This document shows, one piece after another, positions 34,397 through 43,275 of a stretch of 64,000 nucleotides of DNA; within the stretch, counting starts at the first letter, position 1; each line of letters opens with the position of its first letter. The notes below the pieces were generated by a model that was not told the DNA's origin, made no database searches, and worked only from the letters and a program-made list of their open reading frames with translations. This DNA comes from Spiroplasma citri (GTDB lineage Bacteria; Bacillota_I; Bacilli_A; Mycoplasmatales; Mycoplasmataceae), in contig NZ_CP013197.1 in assembly GCF_001886855.1 (NCBI RefSeq), positions 124,001 through 188,000 on the forward strand. Direction: 5' to 3'. Both the position numbers and the translations under genes were made by a program.

Positions 34397-34904
34397 TTAT
34401 TTTTTATTAATTAAAAACATAAATTATATAGCAGTTTTAATTGCGATGATGGTTGTATTATCACAAGTAATGCGAATACAAATCATTTTAAGAACATCAA
34501 TTCCATTATTTTTAATTCCAGTTTTTATTAGTACTTTTATTTTAAATTGATATTGATGTTTATTTATTGGTTTTGTTGGTCATTTATTAGTTGATTTATC
34601 ATTATGAGGTTTTACTCTAGGATCATTATGTTGAAATATTGGCACAGGTTTATTTGCAATTTTATTAAGAATTATTTATTTAATAAAATGTCATAATTTT
34701 TGAAAAATTACTCTACTCTTATTCATGAATTTAATAATTTACTTTCCAATTGATTTTATACTTTTTTGATTAAATCTTGGTGTTTTAAATATAGAACAAA
34801 TAATAATTGGAGTGTTAATTGTAAACACAATATGCTTACCATTTTTTTATTTATTAAGTATCAAAATAATAAAAAAAATTAACCAAGGAAATTTAAGGAG
34901 ATAA
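34365..34904 (+). CDS. ECF-transporter S-component-like membrane protein
   Basis: Up to 179 residues with five or six hydrophobic segments. NYIAVLIAMMVVLSQVMRIQ at the start and LFIGFVGHLLVDLSLWGFTL in the middle resemble S components of energy-coupling-factor vitamin transporters. ATG 34365 overlaps the previous gene by 32 bases; ATG 34446 or 34449 would also work, and no clear RBS decides. An S component inside a phage-like early region is unusual; a phage membrane protein with the same hydrophobic pattern is the alternative. Confidence 0.5.
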
Positions 34905-34906
34905 AA

Positions 34907-35026
34907 ATGAAAAAGTTAAATAAAAAAACTATTAACAAAATACATGAATTAATGCTTAGAAGTTATCCAGTGTCATTTGAAGATATTACTGATGAACATT
35001 GAGCATTAAATACTAGAAAGAATTAG
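34907..35026 (+). CDS. 39-residue protein, paralogue in module B
   Basis: RBS AAGGAG precedes ATG 34907. The sequence (TINKIHELMLRSYPVSFEDI) is nearly the same as the 38-residue protein at 53220 (GINKINELMLRSYLVSFEDI). Conservation in two modules and the RBS support a real gene. One TGA Trp. Function unknown. Confidence 0.65.
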
Positions 35027-35039
35027 GAGGAATTACTAT

Positions 35040-35219
35040 ATGAAATGTCAAAGAATTAATTGTAATAATAAAAATGCTTATTGTGGAAATAGTTATATTG
35101 AAAAAAGTAATGATAAATTAGAGTGAAATTTAGGTTATAAAAAACAAATTATATTATGTGAAGAACACTGATTACAAACTTATCAATTAGAAAATTTAAG
35201 TGTAAATAAAAAGAATTAG
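35040..35219 (+). CDS. 59-residue Cys-rich protein
   Basis: RBS AGGAGG precedes ATG 35040. Cys pattern C3, C8, C15 and CEEHW near residue 40, suggesting a small zinc-binding fold. It resembles the protein at 32073 in layout (Cys-rich start, then a C-E-x-H site). Confidence 0.55.
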
Positions 35220-35232
35220 GAGGAATTAAATT

Positions 35233-35397
35233 ATGACTAAAAAATACTTATTAATTATTAAAAATGAATATTTAACTACTTATGCTTATTACACACTAGA
35301 AGAAGCAAAAGTGCGAGAAAAAATTGAAAATAATAATTATGGCTTATCAACGGCAATTATTGATTTAAAAGATATTGAATGAAAAGGAAATAAATAA
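35233..35397 (+). CDS. 54-residue hypothetical protein (module A)
   Basis: RBS AGGAGG precedes ATG 35233. Starts MTKKYLLIIKNEYLTTYAYY and ends in an acidic/basic tail with a TGA Trp. Stop and next start overlap (TAATATG region). Confidence 0.5.
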
Positions 35398-35398
35398 T

Positions 35399-35656
35399 AT
35401 GAAAGAAATTAGAAATGTACAATTATCAGAATTTCAAAAAGAAATTATTAATAAATTAGATGATAAATACTGCTATAAAATTTCCCGTGGAACTGGAATA
35501 TATAGTGGATATAATGCAATTAAGATTTTTAATAAAAAAATGGAACACTTATTCACAATAGATGAAAGAGATAATACTGTATCAATAAATAATTACATTA
35601 AAAATAGAAAAAAGGAACTGGAATTCTTGGAACTTATATTAAAGGAAAATAAATAA
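35399..35656 (+). CDS. 85-residue hypothetical protein (module A)
   Basis: ATG 35399 is preceded by AAAAGGAAA and comes right after the previous stop. Mixed alpha/beta composition (KISRGTGIYSGYNAIKIFNK). No domain recognised. Part of the tightly packed early operon. Confidence 0.5.
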   Translation: MKEIRNVQLSEFQKEIINKLDDKYCYKISRGTGIYSGYNAIKIFNKKMEHLFTIDERDNTVSINNYIKNRKKELEFLELILKENK

Positions 35657-35657
35657 T

Positions 35658-35795
35658 GTGTGAAAAGATGAAGATGGCAAAGTTTACACAAAAGAAGATT
35701 TATTTAATGAAGCATTAGAAGAATGTCACTCAGAAGAAAGTGCTTATGACTATATTGATACTTTAATTGCAGAAAAGAATTTGGAGGAAATTTAA
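35658..35795 (+). CDS. 45-residue acidic protein (module A), GTG start
   Basis: The frame reads VWKDEDGKVYTKEDLFNEAL and is strongly acidic. GTG 35658 overlaps the previous stop. The ATG at 35656 is in another frame with an early stop. The following gene starts 2 bases after its stop. Confidence 0.4.
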
Positions 35796-35797
35796 TA

Positions 35798-35971
35798 ATG
35801 AGTAAGTTTATTTCACATTGTAATTATTGTGCTGGTTATTTTGATTTCTCAGATTATGATATCAAAAATAAACCATTAGAAACAATTAATAAATTTAAAA
35901 TTAGAAATCATAAATATTACTTTAATAGTTATCAAGGAATTAAAAATATTAAAAATAAGGAGGAATTATAA
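35798..35971 (+). CDS. 57-residue CxxC protein (module A)
   Basis: RBS TTGGAGGAAA precedes ATG 35798. CNYC near the N-terminus, then an aromatic-rich region (YYFNSYQGIKNIKNKEEL). Possibly zinc-binding. Function unknown. Confidence 0.5.
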   Translation: MSKFISHCNYCAGYFDFSDYDIKNKPLETINKFKIRNHKYYFNSYQGIKNIKNKEEL

Positions 35972-35972
35972 A

Positions 35973-36251
35973 GTGAAAACATTAGAAGATATGATTAAAG
36001 ATTTAACAGGAATAACTGTTGAACAAAATAAAATCAGTAAATATTTAGAAAGTGAAAAATTAGATTTACGATGTGTTAATTTACGTTGGACTGATTTAAA
36101 AGGCGCTGTTTTACGTTGGGCTGATTTAAAAGAAGCCGATTTACGTTGGACTGATTTAAAAGGTGCTGTTTTACGAGGTGCTGATTTAAAAAATATTAAA
36201 ATAACACAACAACAATTAGACCAATTAACTGTTATTGAGGAGAATGAATAA
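35973..36251 (+). CDS. Pentapeptide-repeat protein (module A)
   Basis: 92 residues from GTG 35973 (RBS AAGGAGG). An N-terminal helix (MKTLEDMIKDLTGITVEQNK) is followed by about seven A(D/N)LxW/x pentapeptides that would form a short right-handed quadrilateral beta-helix. The C-terminus is KITQQQLDQLTVIEE. It is a paralogue of the protein at 52610, sharing head and tail but with different repeats (Trp-rich here, Gly/Ala-rich there). Some pentapeptide proteins mimic DNA and bind gyrase; that is not shown here. Confidence 0.8.
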   Translation: MKTLEDMIKDLTGITVEQNKISKYLESEKLDLRCVNLRWTDLKGAVLRWADLKEADLRWTDLKGAVLRGADLKNIKITQQQLDQLTVIEENE

Positions 36252-36457
36252 TGTTAGAAAATGAAATTAATTATAAAAATGCTTGATTAACATTTATTGG
36301 TGTAAATTGAAATAAATGTAAAAATAAAAAATATAAATGTTATTGAAAAGATAATTCTATTGACATATTAACATTATCAGAATTATATTTTAATTTTTCA
36401 AATACAAGTGAACTAAATAATTTATTAATAATTAAGGAAATTGAGGAGGATGAATAA
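36251..36457 (+). CDS. 68-residue hypothetical protein (module A)
   Basis: ATG 36251 overlaps the preceding stop (TAATG) and its stop overlaps the next start (TAATG). Contains Trp (TGA) and Cys residues (NWNKCKNKKYKCYWKDN) and an acidic end. No known domain. Confidence 0.5.
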
Positions 36458-36729
36458 TGGGAATTACTACAACAGATATACTTGTAGCAGAAAATGAAGC
36501 ACTTGTAGCAGAAAATGAAGCACTTAAAAATAAACTTGCTGAATTAAAACAACAAATATTATATAAAGAAGATTTTGATGCTCAATATTATTGTAGTTAT
36601 CACGGACATTGAGACCAATGTATAGTTGAAGATGAAGAAGAACCAACAGAAGAACAATTATCAAAGTATATTCTAATTTTAAAAGATAATTCTAAATATG
36701 ACAAATTACCTAGTAAGGAGGAAAAATAA
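36457..36729 (+). CDS. 90-residue coiled-coil protein (module A)
   Basis: RBS TGAGGAGG precedes ATG 36457. It contains a direct repeat LVAENEAL-LVAENEAL followed by KNKLAELKQQILYKEDF, a leucine-zipper-like coiled coil, and an acidic tail ending LPSKEEK. The 100-residue protein at 52918 shares ELKQQILYKEDF and the LPSKESE end. Chains of such proteins share the C-terminus and vary the middle. Confidence 0.65.
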
Positions 36730-36920
36730 TGGATGTAACAGAAAGAATTAAATTTAACAAACTTAAAGAAGAAAATGAAGCACTTAAAAAAGAACTTACT
36801 GAGTTAAAAGAACAACAATTATTTAAAGTAAGTGCCGAACTTGTAGATGAGATAGAAGAATTAGCACAATTAAAAAATAATTCATTATATTACAAATTAC
36901 CTAGTAAGGAGGAAAAATAA
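36729..36920 (+). CDS. 63-residue coiled-coil protein (module A)
   Basis: ATG overlaps the previous stop. KLKEENEALKKELTELKEQQ is a short leucine zipper, and the C-terminus LYYKLPSKEEK matches the preceding protein, so it is a shortened tandem duplicate. RBS AAGGAGG lies inside the preceding gene. Confidence 0.65.
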   Translation: MDVTERIKFNKLKEENEALKKELTELKEQQLFKVSAELVDEIEELAQLKNNSLYYKLPSKEEK

Positions 36921-37597
36921 TGGATGTAATAAAAAGCGAAAATCAAATAAATCAAATTATTAAAACAAATAAAGATTTAGATGATTTTAAAAATAAAGAT
37001 GAATTTATTATCTCAACATTAAAAAAATGTGTGGCAAATAATTTACTTTTTTTAAAAAATATTGATAATGATTTAAAAAATTTGAATAATTTAATTAAAA
37101 ATATTAACAATTTTCAAGTTAATAACAAAAGTGATGCAGATTATGGTACTGAATTAAAAATATTATTAAAATCTACAATTAAAAAAATAATAACTCCAAT
37201 TGTTAATAATCGATCAGAACTTAAAATAATTGATAGTTTGTATAGATACATTACTAAATCTTTTGAAAAATTAGAAACAGATGTTATTCAAATTGAAATA
37301 TTGACTAAACAAATTAATTGAATGAATGCGGCTGAAAATCAATTAAAAGAATTAAATAATAATAAAGAAAATAATTTAATTTCTGAAATTTTGAATAAAG
37401 AAGACATAAAAGTTAAAGGTTTAAAAACAAGATGAGATTTAAAAATAAATATTATTGATATTGAAAAAGTGCCAGAAAAATTTATTATTAAAACTATTGA
37501 TGAAGAAGCTATTAAAAAAGCAATTAAAGAAAATAATAATGAAATTCCAAATATTAATGGTTTAGAAATATTATATGAAAAGAAACATCATTTTTAA
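36920..37597 (+). CDS. Siphovirus Gp157-like protein
   Basis: 225 residues. A mostly helical, coiled-coil N-terminal part is followed by the C-terminal signature VPEKFIIKTIDEEAIKKAIK, then IPNINGLEILYEKK. This matches the end of the Siphovirus Gp157 family ('VP--y-------D---I---lk-G--v-Ga-l'). The family is found in early phage operons beside recombination or SSB genes, and its role is not settled. TGA Trp codons at 37319-37321 and later. RBS AAGGAGG precedes ATG 36920. Confidence 0.7.
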
Positions 37598-37602
37598 AGA
37601 TA

Positions 37603-37740
37603 ATGCAATTTATTAGTAATAATATTAAATTAAAATATAATGTAAATTTTGAAAAAGATAACCATTCTTATTTTATAGATAATATTATTTTCCCCAGCAT
37701 TACCGCTATTATTAGTTATATAACGAAGAAAAAAAATTAA
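37603..37740 (+). pseudogene. N-terminal remnant of a PD-(D/E)XK-type phage nuclease
   Basis: The 45-residue frame KYNVNFEKDNHSYFIDNIIF, then PSITAIISY, matches the start of phage PD-(D/E)XK (RecB-like) nucleases, where 'H-Y-vdG--vpSVT-il' is typical. The catalytic core is absent. At about 37716 the sequence passes into an unrelated frame (next feature), so a deletion fused two genes. Confidence 0.5.
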
Positions 37741-38210
37741 TAAAAAGACACCTTGGAAATAAAGTTGTTTTTAATCATACATATATATTAATTTATGGGC
37801 GAATTATTGAAATTGAAGAAGATACAGAATATGAATTACAAGCAACCAATAGAAATTCAATTAAAAAAATTATTTTTAATATTAATTTGAGAACAAAAAA
37901 GAACGAAATTAAAATACTAACAAACGAATTATTAAATGAAAGTAATTTATCATGAGAAGATATTAAAAATGAAGAATGAAGCTATGATATTGAATTATTT
38001 ACTTATCAATTACAAAATAACACAATTTACAATATAAAAGAAAATCAAAAATATTGAGAAGACTTAAAACCACACACAAAACTAAACAACGATCTAAACA
38101 ATAATTTTAACAACTTTGAAGAAACAATGAATAAAAACATGATTGCTAATAACGCATTACATAGTGAATGAGATAAAACATCTAACAAATTAGAAAAAAA
38201 ATATTTATAA
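37716..38210 (+). pseudogene. 5'-truncated late-type phage gene
   Basis: Open frame without a start codon, reading LYNEEKKLIKRHLGNKVVF and ending NALHSEWDKTSNKLEKKYL before TAA 38208-38210. It begins at the apparent deletion junction. The strand-rich start (IYGRIIEIEEDTEYELQATN) is compatible with a virion or tail protein. From about 38040 onward the DNA becomes C-rich on this strand. The next gene follows 15 bases later with AGAGAGG. Confidence 0.45.
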
Positions 38211-38225
38211 AAGAGAGGTAAAAAA

Positions 38226-39874
38226 ATGGCATTTAGATTTATAACATTTGACAATACAGAAGATTATTTAACAGACCGCGACCAAGCAATATACTATGAT
38301 TTTTTGTTAAGAAACCAAACAATCCCCCACTATGCTAATAAAGAATTAAGCAATAAAAACGCTATAAACTTATTAGGCAATAGCGATAATTATAACGAAG
38401 GAATGTTAAAACTATGTGATAACAATTCAACTGGTTTTTTATTTTACGGATTTGGCGAACAAGAAAACTTAGAAGCAGAATTCAAATATGAAGACAACGG
38501 AATTCAAGTAAAAATAAAAACAAAAAAAGGAAACAAAGAAATACCATTTTTTTATTTAAGCATTTGCGGAAGAATGATTAAAGTAGAAAACAACACCACA
38601 AACGATATCAACGACTTAATTCCCTATGCAAAAAACCAAGCAGAAACAACAACAATATTTTTAACAATTAAAATAGATATGTCAAAAGCACCATTAGTAT
38701 ATCCAATCCCCGATATAGACAACCCAGATGAAAACTACCAATATATTAATAAAAATTTTATTGAAAGTTTAGGAGAAAACAAAAGCGAACAAATTGAAAA
38801 ATTAACAGAATTATTAGAACAATGCCCCATTAACACTAAAATTGACGAAGTTGAACCAAGCGGAATTGACAATAAATTCTATTTTGAAAAAACCAACGAA
38901 GAAGAAAACAAACCATGAAAAAATATTAAAAGTGCCATGACTTGAAACGATAATTCAAAAACAATAGCAACCGCCATAATCGATAACATTAATCAAGTAA
39001 ATGATTTTAAATACCAAGCAATTTATCAAAATAAATGTGCCAGCGAATATTTTGTATGAACAGACAAAGGAAGATTAACCCAAGATAACTTAAACACAAG
39101 ACATAAAGACGGAATTTATGAATTCCCTATTCTTAGTTTTAATTTACCCCTAAAAGGAGAAAAAATAAAATCCTTTAATTGAGAATATACCGCACGCGCT
39201 CCCATTCGTTATCAATCAATTAAAGACCCTAACAATTTTATTAATTTTTGCGAATATGCCCAAGAAAAAAAGAAGAATTCAATAAAAAATGAACCAAAGA
39301 AATGGAAAAAATGGATCAAAAAATAGCACAACTAGACAAAAGAATTAGAGAAATGCCCTACAAAATAGAAAGCAGTGCCAAATATGTCAAAAGCAGATTA
39401 AAAGAAATGACACCAGACGAAAAACCTTTTAATCAAGTTGATAATAAATGATATTATGTTGTTTGTCGCGGCAATGAAAATGATGTTTGAGAAATTGTTA
39501 AGTTTAAAAATGATACAGAAATATATTTTAATAAATGAAAAAAAATAAAAGAATTTAATAATTTTGATATTGTATTATGTTATACAACATTTGGAAATAA
39601 TTTAGCAAAGTATAAAACTGCTATTTCTGGTATATATAAACCTGGAATTACTGGTTTTATAGATGTATGAGAAAATATTAATAATTACATTAAAGCAGTT
39701 TATCGTTGAAATGGTGGAGAAGAATGATCACCGATATTAAAATATGATGGTGGGATGATTAAATTTTGAGTATGAAAAGATTTTAAAACATGAGATAAAG
39801 CGCAGCGTGGTATTGCGACAACGGCCGCTATTGGTTTAAGAGCATTTGGAAGTTGAGAACCATTAATTTGATAA
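38226..39874 (+). pseudogene. Phage late protein (adhesin/tail-like) with a host-lipoprotein-type domain; frameshifted
   Basis: The frame from ATG 38226 (RBS AGAGAGG) runs to TAG 39324-39326. An A7 run at 39265-39271 has lost one A; restoring it gives a continuous protein of about 549 residues ending at TAA 39872-39874. N-terminal 350 residues: beta-rich (MAFRFITFDNTEDYLTD). Then a coiled coil (KEMEKMDQKIAQLDKRI), then a domain beginning FNQVDNKWYYVVCRGNENDV and ending in KAVYRWNG. This is also the extracellular domain of the lipoproteins encoded at 40401 and 43276 on the minus strand. The C-terminal 55 residues are unique. DNA 39423-39716 is a near-identical inverted copy of 40466-40759. Codons up to 39420 prefer C in third position; the shared domain does not. 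Receptor binding is an inference. Confidence 0.6.
39423..39716. repeat. 294-bp inverted repeat, left arm (phage gene)
   Basis: Reverse complement of 40466-40759 without indels. 247 bases (39470-39716) are identical by eye, and three mismatches fall in 39423-39469. The arms are 749 bases apart and lie in the 3' part of a phage gene and in a lipoprotein gene of opposite strand. Confidence 0.9.
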
Positions 39875-39889
39875 TAAGGAGAATAAAAA

Positions 39890-40363
39890 ATGAGTGAAAC
39901 TATTTTAGAAATTATTGTTTTGGTTATATCACTTTTTACTGGTGGGACAACTGGCATAACAGCAACTATTTTGAGTAAAAAACAACAAAAAATTAGAGAT
40001 GAAAATAAAGAATTAAAAGAAAAAATAAACGATATTAAAATTGAAATTAATAATATTAATACGAAATTAGATGTTATTACAATTATAAATAATAAATTGG
40101 CTAATAACAACAAAATAAATATCAGACAAAAAACAAGGATGGTAATAAAAATGAAAAAGAAAAAGACTAAGTTATTTTTTCTACGATTAGCATATTGAAT
40201 AGTTCACGGTTTAACATTGGGATTGCCAATTTTATTCACTGAAATTAATAAACTAATGCTAAAATTAAAAGAAAAAATTAATAATGAATGTATTTTGCTA
40301 GGTGAAAATAAAGAAGATAATATTAATGACATAATTAAAAAAGATGATGAAAAAGAAAATTAA
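39890..40363 (+). CDS. Holin-like or membrane protein with two hydrophobic segments
   Basis: 157 residues. Membrane segment 1 is EIIVLVISLFTGGTTGITAT, followed by a coiled coil (QKIRDENKELKEKINDIKIE), a very basic stretch (KMKKKKTK) and membrane segment 2 (LFFLRLAYWIVHGLTLGLPI). The C-terminus NDIIKKDDEKEN resembles the end of the module B protein at 59617 (EDVIKKEDTK). RBS AAGGAG precedes ATG 39890. Its position after the tail-like gene fits a lysis gene. It may be a fusion of two small genes; an internal ATG at 40151 could start the second. Confidence 0.55.
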
Positions 40364-40370
40364 ATAAATT

Positions 40371-40402
40371 AAAAAAGCAATTTAGTAAAAATTGCTTTTT
40401 TT
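40371..40402. terminator. Bidirectional terminator between convergent genes
   Basis: AAAAAAGCAATTT, loop AGTA, AAAATTGCTTTTTTT. It ends the phage late genes on + and the lipoprotein gene on -. Confidence 0.85.
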
Positions 40403-40946
40403 ATTCACTATTAACTTTTACATTGCCATTATTATCAACAATTAAATCAGGTAATTTTTGCTCATCACCATTTCAACGATAAACTGCTTTAATGTAATTA
40501 TTAATATTTTCTCATACATCTATAAAACCAGTAATTCCAGGTTTATATATACCAGAAATAGCAGTTTTATACTTTGCTAAATTATTTCCAAATGTTGTAT
40601 AACATAATACAATATCAAAATTATTAAATTCTTTTATTTTTTTTCATTTATTAAAATATATTTCTGTATCATTTTTAAACTTAACAATTTCTCAAACATC
40701 ATTTTCATTGCCACGACACACAACAAAATATCATTTATTATCAACTTGATTAAAAGGTTGTTCTTGTGGGCAAATTCATTCTAAGTTTTCTTTTATTTCT
40801 TGGAAATTTGTATTTATTTGGTTTTCTTGTTTTAGTTGTTGTAATTCATCTTCGTTATATTGTGGTATATTATTACAAGCAACTAAACTTGTTGTGCTTG
40901 TTCCTAATAATGTAATTGCTCCTAAAAAACTTAATCTTTTTTTCAT
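40401..40946 (-). CDS. Surface lipoprotein with the shared WEIVKFKND domain
   Basis: 181 residues. The signal peptide ends in lipobox SLVAC (start MKKRLSFLGAITLLGTSTTS), so the mature protein is anchored by Cys24 on the outer face. A short linker with a coiled coil leads to the domain FNQVDNKWYFVVCRGNENDV...KAVYRWNGDE, then a short acidic tail. AAAGGACTG precedes the ATG at 40946. The domain is almost identical to that in the phage gene at 38226, and more distantly related to the lipoprotein at 43276. Lipoproteins of this kind are Spiroplasma-specific, and their function is unknown. It could be a phage-encoded morphogenesis or host-modifying gene rather than a host gene. Confidence 0.8.
40466..40759. 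repeat. 294-bp inverted repeat, right arm (lipoprotein gene)
   Basis: Partner of 39423-39716. Positions sum to 80182 along the whole arm, showing that no insertion or deletion separates the copies. Confidence 0.9.
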
Positions 40947-41084
40947 AAAAAGTCAGTCCTTTCTTAATATTTTATTTATATAAAAATTATATAATGAATA
41001 TAAATATATACAAAGAATAATGATAAAAATTTATTTTTTTGATAATATGTTATCAAAAGAAAAAAAGAACAAGTGGAGGAAAAA

Positions 41085-41443
41085 GTGGAAAAAGAATCTA
41101 AAATTGAATTTGAAACTGAATTTGAAAAAATTGCAGCAGAAATAAGATCTTCTTTTGAATATTTTTTAAAATATAATCCAAAAAGTGAAGAACAAATAAA
41201 AAAAGAAAATTAATTTTTTAAAGAAATATTTTGAGAAAAATATAATAAACATGTTAACGATGAAAAATGTCAATTTACTGGTGCAAGAGGATTGTGTTAT
41301 AGAAAAGCAAAAAAAGATATGAATGTATTGTATGTAATAGTCCATGTTGCTACATTTGTTATAAAAATTATTACAATTGTAAAAAATGCCTTTTTTGTTT
41401 TAGTGATGATGATTCTGATTTTAAATATTATTTAAAAATTTAA
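41085..41443 (+). pseudogene. Cys-rich zinc-finger-like protein, broken
   Basis: GTG 41085 (RBS TGGAGG) opens a 42-codon frame (KESKIEFETEFEKIAAEIRS) that meets TAA 41211-41213. Coherent sequence continues in the same frame (EKYNKHVNDEKCQFTGARGL, CYRKAKK). After a missing A in the A7 run near 41312 it continues as RYECIVCNSPCCYICYKNYY, then NCKKCLFCF, with paired cysteines like a RING or zinc-ribbon fold. It sits just before the transposase-like gene and may be its partner. Confidence 0.6.
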
Positions 41444-41462
41444 TTTTAACGAAAATTATTAT

Positions 41463-41490
41463 AAGCAAGGTTAAAAAATCTTGTTTTTTT
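41463..41490 (+). terminator. Terminator after the Cys-rich pseudogene
   Basis: AAGCAAG...CTTGTTTTTTT. A second, unrelated CAAG-type hairpin follows at 41574. Confidence 0.65.
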
Positions 41491-41573
41491 ATTTTAAATT
41501 AAGATATAATATTTTTGTTATCAAAAAAGTATCAAAATTGTATTAAATAATATTAAAAAAATTAAATATTTGA

Positions 41574-41604
41574 AAAACAAGTTAAAAATAACTTGCTTTT
41601 TTTT
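41574..41604 (+). terminator. Second terminator-like hairpin before the transposase
   Basis: CAAGTTA, loop AAAA, TAACTTG, then eight T. It may insulate the transposase gene from outside transcription, a common feature of IS elements. Confidence 0.75.
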
Positions 41605-41666
41605 AGGTGTTTATTTTAATGTGTGTGATGATTTATTTTTAAATCACGAAAGGAAACAACTTTAAA

Positions 41667-42989
41667 ATGAATATTAATAATATTATTAATGGGGAAAACT
41701 TTTTTAATAAAACATATGAAGATTTGAATAGATATGCTGTTGGAGAAATTGCATATAGGTTAGAAAATATAGATGATTTTATTTTTCAAAATTATAAAAA
41801 TGATGATAAATTTAAACATTATCGAGTAAAAGAAATAAGAACAAAAACATTAATTACTTTAAAAGGTAAAATAACATTTCGCAGACGACGATATTATAAA
41901 ATTAATCCAATAACAGAGAAAGAAGAATATATTTTTATTTTAGATAAATTTTTAGGAATTAAAAAATGACAAAGACTGGGGAATGACGTCAAAGAAAGAA
42001 TTTTATTGTTTTTAAGTGATGATAAAAAATACCGTGATATTTTAGATGCCTTAGAACAAGCAAAAATTAGTTTAATGACAATTTCAAATACAATAAAAAA
42101 CACAACAACAAACGACAAATATTATATTAATAATACCAATATCAAAATAAATGTTCCACATACTTTATATATTCAAGTGGATGGAACTTTTCTTAAAATA
42201 GAATACGATAGAAAAAGGATTAAAAAACACACCTTATTATCTACTGTTCATACTGGTTATGATCAAGAAAAATCAACCGAAAAAAGACATATAATTGCAA
42301 ATAAGTTAGGTGTTTACGAAATAGATAATATTCCAATTTATATTTCTAAAAAAACAAAATTAACCCGTTTTGTTGTTAAATTAATACTTTTGATAATAAG
42401 TAATTATAATATTCAAGATGATACTGAAATTATGATTTTAGGTGATGGAGCAAATTGAATTAAAGGGGTTAAAAAAGATATTGCAAATCGTTTTCCTAAT
42501 AACAAAGTTCATTATACAATAGACAAATTTCATTTAGTAAAAAGATTTAAGGATTTATTACCCCACCGAAGAATAATTAAAGAAAATAAAGAAACTTTTA
42601 AACAAGTTGTTGATTATTTTTATAATGGAAAATATTATGAATTATTACAATGTTTAAAAGAAAGTAAGTCATTTATTCCTAGTTCTAAAAAGTTTTTAAG
42701 AGAAACAATTAACTTAATTAAAAATAACGAAGAGGGTATTAAAAATCAAACATTATGAAATAATATTGGGTGTCATATGGAGGGCGATGTCTCCCATTAT
42801 GGTAAGGGCGCATTTTCTAAAAAAGGAATTTATAGCGAAAAAACTGTTAGAAATAAATTGAATACTAGTATGCTAAAATTAAGAAATAATATTAAGGATT
42901 TTAAACAACCAGAAAAACCACCAGAAAATAATAGTATTTTATATAATAATTTTAATAAAACCGAACAACAAAACTTACATCTTTATTAA
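41667..42989 (+). CDS. Mbov_0401/UPF0236-type transposase-like protein, intact
   Basis: 440 residues with TGA Trp codons. The N-terminal zinc/HTH-like region (TLITLKGKITFRRRRYYKIN) is followed by a MULE/DDE-type core: YIQVDGTFLKIEYD (first Asp), MILGDGANWIKG (second Asp), DKFHLVKRFKDLL, and a late acidic region MEGDVSHYGKG (Glu). The family corresponds to ISLre2-like transposases, called Mbov_0401 in mycoplasma ICEs. RBS GAAAGGAAACAAC precedes ATG 41667. It is a full-length relative of the decayed copy at 944. The element ends are not obvious. Confidence 0.85.
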
Positions 42990-43275
42990 TTTTATTTTTA
43001 AATTAAATAATTTTAATAAAAATGCATTTTTTGTTGTGATTAAATTTAAAAAAATATAAAAATTTGTTGACAATAAAATTAAATATGGTATCTTTAAATT
43101 AAGTAGATGGATTATTTATTCAATAATTTCTTAAAATATATTAAATACCCTTAAATAATTTATACAGTCAAATTAATCCAGCATTGTATAGTACAATAAC
43201 AAATATCTTTTTATTAATTATTTTTATGAAATTTGTGCGATTAATATAAAAAAGGAACTGTTATTAAGTTTCTTT
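42990..43275. other. Intergenic region with a leader-like repeat
   Basis: No gene. TTGACA at 43067-43072 with TATCTT-like sequence 17 bases later could be a promoter. 43087-43131 (GGTATCTTTAAATTAAGTAG and onwards) matches, inverted and with small indels, the inner part of MITE-like element A (31831-31860). A related element end is therefore here. Confidence 0.45.

Noticed and set aside
34163-37597. Restriction-modification system around the adenine methylase
   Set aside because: None of the following small proteins looks like an endonuclease; the methylase is better explained as an orphan phage enzyme.
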